Made by a program: the position numbers and the translations under genes | Shown here: one piece after another, positions 1-8,493 of the stretch | Position numbering within the stretch: position 1 is the first letter of the stretch | How the letters are laid out: each line of letters starts with the position of its first letter | Notes under the pieces: model-generated | Databases searched by the model: none | What the model was told of the DNA's origin: nothing | The model's input: only the letters and a program-made list of their open reading frames with translations | Source of the DNA: an uncultured Clostridia bacterium | Lineage (GTDB): Bacteria; Bacillota; Clostridia; Christensenellales; Borkfalkiaceae | Length of the DNA: 64,000 bases | Direction: 5' to 3' | NCBI GenBank assembly: GCA_949283125.1 | Contig: CASDRK010000017.1 | Span: 62,001 to 126,000, forward strand

Positions 1-2178
1 GAGTATTTCCCCGACGTTTCGGATCTCGTCGTGCGTGCTTCAAAACATTCCGTGCTGTCATGCGCGGAGCTCAGGCAGGTAAACGCGTTGCTGCGCTCCG
101 CCCGTCTGGCCTATACTTCCGTGAGCGCCGTCGTCGACGAAGATATAGTGAAGATAAAGTCGGATGTCGCCCGCGTATATTACGATAAAAATCTTGAAGA
201 CGATATAGCAGAAAAGATAATTTCCGACGACGAGGTGGCGGACAGTGCCAGCGACGCGCTGTTTTCGATAAGGAGCAGGATAAAGAGCCTGAACGAGCGC
301 ATCCGCTCAAAACTTTCCGAATACGTCTCCGGCGATACTGCCCGCTACCTTCAGGACGGCATAGTCACGATGCGCGGCGACAGGTATGTTATTCCCGTAA
401 AGGCGGAATATCGTTCGCGCGTTAAAGGTCTCGTGCATGACCGTTCGCAATCGGGAGCAACCTTTTTCATAGAACCCGAATACGTGCTCGAGCTCAATAA
501 CGAGCTGGTCGCGCTTCAGATAGACGAAAAGGAGGAAGTGGAGCGCATTTTAAAGGTGCTTTCCGCCCGCGTGGGCGATATGTCCTCAAAACTGCTCGCC
601 GATATGGACGAGCTCGCAAGGCTCGAAAGCTTTTACGCCGCGGCACAATATTGTTACGCGCACAAATGCGTCCGGCCGCAGGTCAACAAGCGGGGATACA
701 TCAATATAATCAGGGGCAGGCATCCGCTCATCGAGCCGGAAAAAGTCGTGCCCGTTTCGCTGGAGCTGGGCGCGGATTATAACTTTTTGCTTATAAGCGG
801 CGCAAATACTGGCGGCAAGACGGTTACGCTGAAAATGTGCGGACTGTTCTGCCTGATGGCGGCATGCGGGCTGTATCTGCCCGCTTCCGACGGCACGGCT
901 GTATGCATATTCGACGATATATTCTGCGATGTGGGCGACAGCCAGAGCATTGAGGAGAGCCTTTCCACGTTCTCAAGCCACATAACCACCGTCATCGACA
1001 TGTGCCGTCGTGCTTCGGCCGGTTCGCTCGTGCTCATTGACGAATTGGGCGGAGGGACCAACCCGGACGAGGGACAGGCGCTTGCAAAGGCCGTGGTGGA
1101 GCATCTTCTGAAGGTCGGCTGCCGCGGCATAGTTACAACGCATTTCACGCCGCTGAAGGAATTTGCCTATACGATGGACGGAATAGAGAATGCCTCGATG
1201 GAATTTGACGCGTCCACGCTCAAGCCGCTCTATTCTATAAAGATAGGCCTGCCCGGCGCAAGCAACGCGCTTGCGATCTGCCGGCGTCTGGGCATGGACG
1301 AAAGCATCCTGAACAGTGCTCTCTCCCATTTGTCCGAAGGCGGAAAGGCGTTTGAAAACATCGTGCGCCGCGCCGAGGAGAGCAGGGTTGAAGCCGACAA
1401 AAAACTGCAAGAGGCAAACGAACTGCAGGCCCGCCTCAAAGAGCGGTTGTCCGAAGTTAACCGCCGCATCGACGAGCTCAACCGGCAGCGCGAAAAGCTT
1501 ACCGCCAACGCCCGCGCCGAAAGCCGCAGGATAGTCAATGAGCGCACGGCGGAGGCCGAGGAGCTGCTCGACGAAATGGAGGCGCTGTTCAAAAAGGAAG
1601 AGCTCAATCAGGCCGACCTCATAAAAGCCCGCACATTGAAGAACAGACTGAAGAATTCGGTCTATGGCGATGAAGAGGATGAAAGACCGGTCACCGATTA
1701 CAAACCCGCCGTGGCCGGCGAACTTAAATCCGGCGACGCCGTATATTTTGATAAATTGCAGTCTGCGGGCACAGTGCTGTCGGTAAATTCCTCCAAGGGC
1801 GAAGCGGAAATTTTGTGCGGCAGCATACGCACCCGCTGCAAGATAACGGAGCTGAGTAAACTTCCCGACCGACAGAGCCGCCCGCGCGAGCGGGAAATAA
1901 AGGTCAAAAAGAGCGGCGCGTTTGCCGCGTCGGGGCCGTTGCTCGAAATCAATCTTCTCGGCATGACGGTCCCCGAAGCCATATACGAAGTGGACAATTT
2001 CATCGACCGCGCCGTGCTGGATAACCTTGAGGAAATAAAGGTGATACACGGCGTGGGCACGGGCAAACTGCGCGAAGCCATCGCGCGGCATCTCCGCGGA
2101 CACAAAAACGTAAAAAGCTTTCGTCTCGGCAAGTACGGCGAAGGCGAAACGGGGGTAACGATAATCACTTTGAAGTGA
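1..2178 (+). CDS. mutS2: Endonuclease MutS2 (5' end outside the window)
   Basis: The frame is open from base 1, so the true start lies upstream; 725 residues are visible against about 780-790 usual for the family. A Walker A motif GANTGGKT lies near nt 799-822 and a Walker B region (LVLIDELGGGTNPDEG) near nt 1030-1075. A long charged coiled-coil stretch follows (nt 1380-1680), and a C-terminal Smr nuclease-like domain has IHGVGTGKLR and GEGETGVTII near the end. The Smr domain separates MutS2 from mismatch-repair MutS. Family members act on branched DNA and on collided or stalled ribosomes; which role applies here cannot be read from sequence. The next gene begins about 100 bp downstream. Confidence 0.95.
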   Translation, partial: EYFPDVSDLVVRASKHSVLSCAELRQVNALLRSARLAYTSVSAVVDEDIVKIKSDVARVYYDKNLEDDIAEKIISDDEVADSASDALFSIRSRIKSLNERIRSKLSEYVSGDTARYLQDGIVTMRGDRYVIPVKAEYRSRVKGLVHDRSQSGATFFIEPEYVLELNNELVALQIDEKEEVERILKVLSARVGDMSSKLLADMDELARLESFYAAAQYCYAHKCVRPQVNKRGYINIIRGRHPLIEPEKVVPVSLELGADYNFLLISGANTGGKTVTLKMCGLFCLMAACGLYLPASDGTAVCIFDDIFCDVGDSQSIEESLSTFSSHITTVIDMCRRASAGSLVLIDELGGGTNPDEGQALAKAVVEHLLKVGCRGIVTTHFTPLKEFAYTMDGIENASMEFDASTLKPLYSIKIGLPGASNALAICRRLGMDESILNSALSHLSEGGKAFENIVRRAEESRVEADKKLQEANELQARLKERLSEVNRRIDELNRQREKLTANARAESRRIVNERTAEAEELLDEMEALFKKEELNQADLIKARTLKNRLKNSVYGDEEDERPVTDYKPAVAGELKSGDAVYFDKLQSAGTVLSVNSSKGEAEILCGSIRTRCKITELSKLPDRQSRPREREIKVKKSGAFAASGPLLEINLLGMTVPEAIYEVDNFIDRAVLDNLEEIKVIHGVGTGKLREAIARHLRGHKNVKSFRLGKYGEGETGVTIITLK

Positions 2179-2278
2179 TGATTGTCGCTTTTGGCTCCGT
2201 TTGCGCGCATTGTTGGCAAAATCCGGCGGGCTCCTAAATAAAATATTAATAAGTATTTTGTTTAGGGGTAAACTTATT

Positions 2279-2983
2279 TTGAAAAACAAGCTTATTTCCC
2301 TTGCCGTCAACGCAATTTTGTGCGCCGTGATAATCGCCACGTGCGCCGTTGGTTTTGCCGGCGGCGGGGCCGTGGAGGTGTCGGGCGAACACGACGACCC
2401 GTATTATTCCGCCGGGGACAACGCTTCGGGTGTGTCGCTGATGTTCAATGTCTATCAGAACACTGCAAATGTATATAAAATTCTGGATGTACTCGATATA
2501 TACGGGGCGAAGGCCACGTTCTTTCTCGGCGGTTGCTGGGCCGACGACAATGTCGACTGCACGCGCGAGATAGCCGCGCGCGGACACGAAGTGGGGTCAC
2601 ACGGATATTTCCACAGGGACCATTCGCAGCTCAATTATCGTCTCAACCTCGACGAGATATCGGCGAGCGTAAAACTTCTGAATGCCGTGCTCGGCAGCGA
2701 AGTCGCCCTTTTCGCGCCGCCCTCGGGAGCGTTCAACGGCGACACTCTGGCGGCGTGTTCGTCGCTCGGACTCAAGGCGATAATGTGGAGCCGCGACACC
2801 GTCGACTGGCGCGACGGCGACGTGCACGTCATTTTGCGGCGCGCCACCGAAAATCTGGCGCGCGGCGAATTCGTGCTGATGCATCCGATGGATGCAACCG
2901 TTTCGGCGCTGCCGAAAATTTTATCTTACATAACGGCAAGCGGACTGACTGCTGTCACCGTTTCGCAAAACTTAGGAGAATAA
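2279..2983 (+). CDS. YlxY-like polysaccharide deacetylase-fold protein with altered metal motif
   Basis: A 234-residue NodB-fold protein with an N-terminal membrane anchor or signal segment (about residues 4-25). I chose the TTG at 2279 because AGGGG lies 10 nt upstream; an in-frame start at 2201 is possible but lacks support. Retained motifs are SHGYFH (second metal motif), APPSG, RDTVDW and LMHP. The first motif, normally TFDDG, reads MFNVYQ, so both acidic residues are absent. The neighbour is an M16 peptidase that starts on the last base of this gene, the order seen for ylxY-mlpA in B. subtilis. Likely a cell-envelope protein, possibly without deacetylase activity. Confidence 0.8.
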   Translation: MKNKLISLAVNAILCAVIIATCAVGFAGGGAVEVSGEHDDPYYSAGDNASGVSLMFNVYQNTANVYKILDVLDIYGAKATFFLGGCWADDNVDCTREIAARGHEVGSHGYFHRDHSQLNYRLNLDEISASVKLLNAVLGSEVALFAPPSGAFNGDTLAACSSLGLKAIMWSRDTVDWRDGDVHVILRRATENLARGEFVLMHPMDATVSALPKILSYITASGLTAVTVSQNLGE

Positions 2984-4215
2984 TGGTACACTACAAACAG
3001 TTGGATAACGGCATACGGCTTATAGTAAAACAGATGAGCGGACTGCTGTCCGTGACCATGGGGATAATCGTCGGCACGGGTGCCTGTGTGGAAACGGACG
3101 AGGAGGACGGTATTTCGCATTTCATCGAACACATGATGTTCAAGGGTACCGCCAAACGCACTGCTTTCGACATTTCCGACGGAATGGACGCCATAGGCGC
3201 GCAGGTAAACGCTTTCACGGGCAAGGATATCACCTGCTATTATGCAAAATCCACTTCGGACCATGCCGCCGAGGCCTTTGAAATTCTTTCCGATATCTTC
3301 CTTAATTCCACATTCCCCGCCGACGAAATGAAGAGGGAGAAGGGCGTTGTCATCGAGGAGATATCCATGAACGAGGACACCCCGGACGATCTTTGTCTCG
3401 ACTTGCTGTCGAAGGCCTTCTTCGGCGACAAAAATTACGGCAGGAACATTCTCGGCCCTAAAAAGAATGTGCGCGCGTTCAGAAAATCCGATATTTTAAG
3501 CTATATGAGCCGGAGATATACGGCCGACAATATAGTAATTTCCATGGCCGGCAACATCACCGTCGAAGAGGCGCAGGGGCTGGTTGAAAAATACTTTGCG
3601 GCGGTTCCCGCCGGCAAGGGTGAGCAGCGCGCCGTCGAAGTGCGCCTGCAGAGCCGCAATCTGTCCAAAAAGAAGGATATCGAACAGGTGCATATCGGCA
3701 TAGCCTATCCTTCCATGAAGAGATACGAACCCCTTGCCGACGCAACGATGATAGTCAACGCGGTGCTCGGCGGAAGCATGTCCTCTCGGCTCTTTCAGGA
3801 AGTCAGGGAAAAGCGCGGACTGGCATATACGGTCTATTCGTATCTTACTTCATACAAGGATACGGGCTCCCTTGTGGTTTATGCCGGCGTTAATGCCGAA
3901 AATTATCTTCAGTCGGTGGAGGCCATCTATGCCTGCATAGAAGATATAAAGCGCAAAAATATCACTGAATACGAGTTCAAACGCGGCAAGGAACAGCTTC
4001 TGTCGTCGCAGATATTTGCGCAGGAGAGCACAAGCTCGCAGATGTTGCTGTATGGCAAGGAGCTTATATACAGCGGCAGGATATACGATTTTGAAGAGCG
4101 CGTCAAAAAGATAAACGCCGTGACGTTCGACGACGTCATGCAGGCCGTAGAATATAATTTTGACGATAAATACAGGGCCACGGCGTTAGTGGGAAGGGTG
4201 GACAGGCATCTGTGA
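2983..4215 (+). CDS. M16 family zinc peptidase (MlpA/YmxG-like)
   Basis: A 410-residue pitrilysin-type peptidase. The inverted zinc motif HFIEH is at residues 46-50 and a downstream acidic partner lies in VVIEEISMNEDTPDD. The C-terminal half carries the typical SSRLFQEVREKRGLAYTV block. The ATG at 2983 overlaps the upstream stop by one base and is preceded by TTAGGAG. In the family the protein degrades small peptides and acts as a dimer of two-domain chains. The next gene starts within its stop codon region (GTGA overlap), so the genes are translationally coupled. Confidence 0.93.
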   Translation: MVHYKQLDNGIRLIVKQMSGLLSVTMGIIVGTGACVETDEEDGISHFIEHMMFKGTAKRTAFDISDGMDAIGAQVNAFTGKDITCYYAKSTSDHAAEAFEILSDIFLNSTFPADEMKREKGVVIEEISMNEDTPDDLCLDLLSKAFFGDKNYGRNILGPKKNVRAFRKSDILSYMSRRYTADNIVISMAGNITVEEAQGLVEKYFAAVPAGKGEQRAVEVRLQSRNLSKKKDIEQVHIGIAYPSMKRYEPLADATMIVNAVLGGSMSSRLFQEVREKRGLAYTVYSYLTSYKDTGSLVVYAGVNAENYLQSVEAIYACIEDIKRKNITEYEFKRGKEQLLSSQIFAQESTSSQMLLYGKELIYSGRIYDFEERVKKINAVTFDDVMQAVEYNFDDKYRATALVGRVDRHL

Positions 4216-4691
4216 GCAGTCTCATTCAGGGATTTGACCCGTTCTTTGACGGCGACAGCCGCCTGCTTATACTCGGCAGCTTTCCCTCGGTAAGGAGCAG
4301 GGCCGTAAACTTTTATTACGGCAACCCGCGCAATGATTTCTGGCGCATCCTTGCCTCGTATTTTGGTCGGCCCGTTCCGTCCGATACGGATAAAAAGAAG
4401 GAATTCCTTACCGATTGCAAAATAGCGCTCTGGGACATAGTCGCGGCCTGCCGCATCGAAGGCAGCGCGGATTCCGCCATAACGGATTACGAGATCGCCG
4501 ACCTTGGCAGAGTGCTGGACAATTGTCCGATCGAGCGCATCGCTCTGAACGGCGGCACGGCTTACAGGATATTTTTAGAAAGATATGAAAATATCGGATT
4601 GCCGTACATAAAGCTTCCTTCTACAAGCCCAGCCAACGCCCGACCCAAAGATAAGGAGTGGTTCGATGAATTACGAAGAACTTTTGGCTGA
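4212..4691 (+). CDS. Uracil-DNA glycosylase superfamily, hypoxanthine-DNA glycosylase type
   Basis: A 159-residue protein with the family motifs GSFPS near the N-terminus, YYGNPRNDFW, and LPSTSPANA near the C-terminus, which match the UDG-superfamily branch acting on deaminated adenine (family 6). It would excise hypoxanthine or mismatched bases to start base-excision repair. It starts with GTG, overlapping the preceding peptidase stop by 4 bp. It overlaps the following AlkD-like gene by 26 bp, giving a two-gene DNA base-damage repair unit. Substrate assignment is by motif memory only. Confidence 0.8.
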   Translation: MSSLIQGFDPFFDGDSRLLILGSFPSVRSRAVNFYYGNPRNDFWRILASYFGRPVPSDTDKKKEFLTDCKIALWDIVAACRIEGSADSAITDYEIADLGRVLDNCPIERIALNGGTAYRIFLERYENIGLPYIKLPSTSPANARPKDKEWFDELRRTFG

Positions 4692-5334
4692 ACTGCGCGC
4701 GCTGGCTGACGAAAAATACAGGGATTTTCACAAAAAGTTGCTCGCCGACGACAATATAGTCGTGCTGGGCGTGCGAGTCCCGGCACTGCGCAGACTGGCG
4801 GGATATTTCAGAGGGAGAGAGGATGAGCTGTTGTCCTGGCCGGACAGCTGTTACGAGATAAAGTTCATAAAACTTGCGGCCGTCGCCGCGATGCCGTATG
4901 AGCAATTTGTGGTCAGATTGGAGAATTGTGTTTCGCTTATGGATTGCTGGGCGCTGTGCGACTGCTTTTCGCCCAAGTGCATCCGCCAAAACAGGCGAAG
5001 TTTCATTCCGTACATACAAAAATACCTTTCGGACGAAAGACCGTTTGCCGTCCGGTTCGCCATAACCGCGCTGTTGTCGTTTTATGTCGAGGAGCAGTAT
5101 CTCGATCTGATATTCGATTGCTGCGCCCGCGCGGACACTTCGCATTACTATGTTCACATGGCGGTGGCGTGGCTTGTCGCCGAAGTTCTGGTAAAGCATT
5201 ACGACAGGGGAGTTGCCTTTTTAAAACAGGAATTCCTTACTGTCAGAACGCATAATAAAGCCATATGCAAGGCAAAGGAAAGTTACAGGCTTGCGCCTGA
5301 ACAAAAAATATACTTAAATAATTTAAAGAGATAG
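4666..5334 (+). CDS. AlkD-like DNA alkylation repair protein (HEAT-repeat glycosylase fold)
   Basis: A 222-residue all-helical protein resembling the AlkD family (DNA-7-methylguanine glycosylase). Supporting segments are LGVRVPALRRLA near residue 35, a tryptophan/aspartate-rich LMDCWALCD segment, and the C-terminal NKAICKAKESYRL, which matches the family RESYR-type ending. AAGGAG lies before the ATG at 4666, inside the 3' end of the upstream glycosylase gene. AlkD enzymes remove bulky or positively charged alkylated bases without base flipping. Pairing with a hypoxanthine glycosylase suggests a joint base-lesion repair role. Confidence 0.82.
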   Translation: MNYEELLAELRALADEKYRDFHKKLLADDNIVVLGVRVPALRRLAGYFRGREDELLSWPDSCYEIKFIKLAAVAAMPYEQFVVRLENCVSLMDCWALCDCFSPKCIRQNRRSFIPYIQKYLSDERPFAVRFAITALLSFYVEEQYLDLIFDCCARADTSHYYVHMAVAWLVAEVLVKHYDRGVAFLKQEFLTVRTHNKAICKAKESYRLAPEQKIYLNNLKR

Positions 5335-5338
5335 GAAT

Positions 5339-7492
5339 ATGGAAATTTTAGAACAACTCACAAACGAATTCAATCTTCGCCCCGAGCATGCCAAAAACGT
5401 TGTCGATCTTTTGGACGAGGGCAACACCATTCCCTTTATCGCGCGCTACCGCAAGGAGATGACGGGCGCGATCGACGATCAGGTGCTCAGAAAATTTTCG
5501 GACAGATACGAATATCTTTTGAATCTGAAAAAGCGCAAGGAAGAGGTTGCCAAGGCCATCTCCGAGCAGGACAAGATGACAGAAGAGATCATGTCCGCAA
5601 TAGAAGCGTGCGCCACGCTTACGGAGATAGAGGACGTGTACCGTCCGTTCAAGCAGAAGAAAAAGACAAGGGCTTCCGTCGCCGTCGAAAAAGGGCTGAA
5701 GCCGCTTGCCGAATTTATTTTAGAACAGAACGGCGACCCCTATGCCGAGGCCGAAAAGTACATAGATGCGGAAAAGGGCGTGGACGACGCGGCCGCGGCC
5801 ATTGCCGGTGCGCGCGACATCATCGCCGAAATCATCTCCGATAATGCCGAACTGCGCAAAAAGCTGCGCGCGCTGTTTGAAAACCACGGCGAGATACAGG
5901 TGAAGATGATTGAGGACGACGACAAGGGCACGTATGCGATGTATGCCGACTACTGCGAGCTCGTCCCGGAGATCAAAAATCACCGCGTGCTCGCCGTCAA
6001 CAGGGGCGAAAAGGAGGGGCATCTCAAGGTAAAGCTATATTTTGACCCGGACATGGCCAAGCGCGTCTGCGCGGCAAAGTATATCCGCTCCAAGGGCGCC
6101 TGTGCGGAAATTATAGCCGAGGCCGCGGACGACGGCTACGACAGGCTCATTGAGCCCTCCATAGAGCGCGAGGTGCGCGCTATCCTCACGGACAGGGCTT
6201 CCGAACAGGCAATAAAGATGTTCGAAGTCAATCTGCGCCCCCTGTTGCTTCAACCTCCCGTAAAGGGCAAGGTGACGATGGGGCTGGACCCCGGCTACCG
6301 CACGGGGTGCAAAGTCGCCGTGGTGGACCCCACCGGCAAAGTGCTTGCAACGTCGGTTATATACCCCACGCACAACAACAGGGTGGAAGAGGCTAAAAAG
6401 GTCGTAAAGGAACTTATCTCCCGCTGCGGAGTCAACGTCATTGCCATCGGCAACGGCACGGCGAGCAAGGAGACCGAAATATTTGTCGCCGAGCTTTTGA
6501 AGGAGACAGACGCTGACGTCAGCTACGCCGTGGTGAACGAGGCGGGCGCCAGCGTGTATTCCGCCAGCCCGCTCGCCGTGGAGGAATTTCCCGATTACGA
6601 CCTGACGCTGCGTTCGGCCATATCCATCGCGCGCAGATTGCAGGATCCGCTTGCCGAGCTCATAAAGATAGATCCCAAGTCCATCGGCGTGGGACAGTAT
6701 CAGCACGACATGGACAAAAAGCGGCTGGACAGCGTTCTCGGCGGCGTGCTCGAAGACTGCGTGAACTCCGTCGGCGTGGATCTAAACACGGCCAGTGTGT
6801 CGCTTTTGAAATTTGTTGCCGGTCTCAACTCCGGGATCGCAAAAAACATAGTCGCCTACCGCGAGGAGAACGGAGCTTTCAGCGAAAGAAAGCAGCTTTT
6901 AAAGGTATCAAAACTGGGAGCAAAAGCGTTTGAGCAGTGCGCGGGGTTCCTGCGCGTTCCGGGCGGCAAGAATATATTTGACAATACCGCCGTTCATCCC
7001 GAAAGTTATGCCAAGGCCGAAAAGTTGCTTTCGCTCTTCGGCTATACCACCGACGACGTGAAGAACAACAACCTTGCCGACCTGCCCGCAAAGGTAAAGG
7101 CCTACGGCGAGGAGAAGGCGGCCGAGGAGTGCGGGCTGGACAGAGCCACCATGAAGGATATCGTCTCCGAGCTCATCAAGCCCGGCCGCGACGTCCGCGA
7201 CAGTCTGCCCGCCCCCAAGCTGCGGCGCGACATAATGGGCATTGAAGATCTTGCCGTCGGCATGGAGGTGGAAGGCACCGTCCGCAACGTTATAGATTTC
7301 GGCGCATTCATAGACATAGGAGTGCATCAGGACGGGCTCGTCCACGTTTCGGAGATCAGCGATAAATATATCAGGCACCCTTCCGACGTGCTTAAAGTCG
7401 GTCAGCGCGTCAAAGCGGTCATAATCACTCTCGACGTCAAAAAGCAGCGCATCGGACTCTCGTTAAAGCAGGTCAAAAAGCAGGCCAACTGA
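5339..7492 (+). CDS. tex: Tex family transcription accessory/RNA-binding protein
   Basis: A 717-residue protein with the full Tex layout: N-terminal helical region with FIARYRKEMTGAIDD, a YqgF/RNase H-like domain (LDPGYRTGCKVAVVD, about residue 318), helix-hairpin-helix modules (GLNSGIAKNIVAYREENG), and a C-terminal S1 RNA-binding domain (GTVRNVIDFGAFIDIGVHQD). Tex proteins bind nucleic acid and influence transcription and RNA turnover. The gene begins 4 bp after the AlkD-like stop and may be in the same transcript. The length is normal and nothing is broken. Confidence 0.95.
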   Translation: MEILEQLTNEFNLRPEHAKNVVDLLDEGNTIPFIARYRKEMTGAIDDQVLRKFSDRYEYLLNLKKRKEEVAKAISEQDKMTEEIMSAIEACATLTEIEDVYRPFKQKKKTRASVAVEKGLKPLAEFILEQNGDPYAEAEKYIDAEKGVDDAAAAIAGARDIIAEIISDNAELRKKLRALFENHGEIQVKMIEDDDKGTYAMYADYCELVPEIKNHRVLAVNRGEKEGHLKVKLYFDPDMAKRVCAAKYIRSKGACAEIIAEAADDGYDRLIEPSIEREVRAILTDRASEQAIKMFEVNLRPLLLQPPVKGKVTMGLDPGYRTGCKVAVVDPTGKVLATSVIYPTHNNRVEEAKKVVKELISRCGVNVIAIGNGTASKETEIFVAELLKETDADVSYAVVNEAGASVYSASPLAVEEFPDYDLTLRSAISIARRLQDPLAELIKIDPKSIGVGQYQHDMDKKRLDSVLGGVLEDCVNSVGVDLNTASVSLLKFVAGLNSGIAKNIVAYREENGAFSERKQLLKVSKLGAKAFEQCAGFLRVPGGKNIFDNTAVHPESYAKAEKLLSLFGYTTDDVKNNNLADLPAKVKAYGEEKAAEECGLDRATMKDIVSELIKPGRDVRDSLPAPKLRRDIMGIEDLAVGMEVEGTVRNVIDFGAFIDIGVHQDGLVHVSEISDKYIRHPSDVLKVGQRVKAVIITLDVKKQRIGLSLKQVKKQAN

Positions 7493-7567
7493 AATTTTCC
7501 GGGGCCCGGCGGCGCATAAATTCCGGCAAATTATGCCCTGCGCTGATACTTAATCTGCATAAACCGC

Positions 7568-7596
7568 TTGACAGTTTGCATGCTTTATTGTAGAAT
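7568..7596 (+). promoter_or_regulatory. Sigma-A type promoter of acpP
   Basis: TTGACA at 7568-7573, a 17-nt spacer, and TAGAAT at 7591-7596. A second, sequence-perfect TATAAT lies at 7602-7607 without a well-placed -35. Either serves acpP, whose AAGGAG precedes the ATG at 7627. Confidence 0.65.
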
Positions 7597-7626
7597 TTTA
7601 GTATAATATGCAAGGAGTGCAATATC

Positions 7627-7848
7627 ATGTTTGAAGAAATAGCAAAGATGCTCGCAGAGCAGCTCGACATTCCCGTTTCAAAGATCACCCTCGAAAGCAA
7701 CATCATCGACGATCTCGGCGCAGACAGCCTTGATATAGTCGAAATGCTGATGACTCTCGAAGATACCACCGGCAAGACTATTCCCGACGACAAGGTCACG
7801 GGAATAAAGACGGTAGGCGATCTTGTGGAAGTTCTCAATTCCCTCTGA
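7627..7848 (+). CDS. acpP: Acyl carrier protein
   Basis: A 73-residue acidic carrier protein. The phosphopantetheine attachment serine is S34 in GADSLDIVEML. It carries growing acyl chains on a 4'-phosphopantetheine arm during fatty acid synthesis. It is monocistronic here: its own promoter upstream and a strong hairpin terminator 12 bases after the stop. No other fatty acid synthesis gene lies beside it. Confidence 0.96.
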   Translation: MFEEIAKMLAEQLDIPVSKITLESNIIDDLGADSLDIVEMLMTLEDTTGKTIPDDKVTGIKTVGDLVEVLNSL

Positions 7849-7860
7849 CGTCTCATTTTA

Positions 7861-7897
7861 AACGCGCCCGCGCACAACTGCGCGCGGGCGCGTTTTT
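7861..7897 (+). terminator. Rho-independent terminator after acpP
   Basis: A 14-bp G+C-rich stem (AACGCGCCCGCGCA paired with TGCGCGCGGGCGCG) with a 4-nt loop, followed by TTTTT. Confidence 0.9.
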
Positions 7898-7905
7898 GCG
7901 AAGAT

Positions 7906-8439
7906 ATGAAAATCCAATATATTGTTCTTACACCGTCGCACATAACTCCCTCGTTGCTGAAAGATTTTGTGCGCAGGCAGGATGTGGATATGTGTCTGCG
8001 CCGCCGCGGCGACATGCTCGTTGCGGAGAGACATCCGTTTGTCGACGACTGGAAGGAGGGGGAAAGGGAGGAACTGCTTGGGCGGCTCTCCGCTGCGGCC
8101 GCCGCGGGGCGGGTCGTCGGCGCATATTCCGACGCAAAGCTGAAGGGGGTTGCCATGCTCGGAGACGGCCTGTTCGGGGGCGACAACGCCTATATCGATC
8201 TTGCCGAACTGCACGTCTCGCGCGATTGCCGCCGCATGGGGGCAGGCACTGAGCTCTTTGCGCGCGTTGCAGGCGTCGCCCGCTGTCTCGGTGCGCGCAA
8301 GCTGTACATCTCCGCTCACTCCGCGGTTGAAACGCAGGCGTTTTATAAAAAGCTGGGGTGTGTTCCGGCCTCTCTGCCCGATGCGGCACATGTCGCGAGG
8401 GAGCCATTCGATATCCAGCTGGAATATTTGCTTTACTGA
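7906..8439 (+). CDS. GNAT family N-acetyltransferase
   Basis: A 177-residue acetyltransferase-like protein. The acetyl-CoA loop is visible as RRMGAGTELF (about residues 105-114), after a beta-strand segment YIDLAELHVS. FYKKLGCVP near the C-terminus is the usual GNAT motif B. The ATG at 7906 sits only 9 bases beyond the acpP terminator and has a poor ribosome binding site, so its expression signal is unclear. The acceptor substrate is unknown. It converges with leuS across a bidirectional terminator. Confidence 0.8.
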   Translation: MKIQYIVLTPSHITPSLLKDFVRRQDVDMCLRRRGDMLVAERHPFVDDWKEGEREELLGRLSAAAAAGRVVGAYSDAKLKGVAMLGDGLFGGDNAYIDLAELHVSRDCRRMGAGTELFARVAGVARCLGARKLYISAHSAVETQAFYKKLGCVPASLPDAAHVAREPFDIQLEYLLY

Positions 8440-8449
8440 AATGATTTAC

Positions 8450-8483
8450 GGGGCGCGCACGCAGAATTGCGTGCGCGCCCCGT
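8450..8483. terminator. Bidirectional terminator between the GNAT gene and leuS
   Basis: A perfect inverted repeat GGGGCGCGCACGCA / TGCGTGCGCGCCCC around a GAAT loop, between two convergent genes. T-rich flanks are short on the plus side (GTTTGCG) and moderate on the minus side. Confidence 0.75.
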
Positions 8484-8493
8484 TTGCGCTTTG

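Noticed and set aside
973..2340. 455-codon frame antisense to mutS2
   Set aside because: Shadow of the mutS2 codon bias; no ribosome binding site or recognisable domain.
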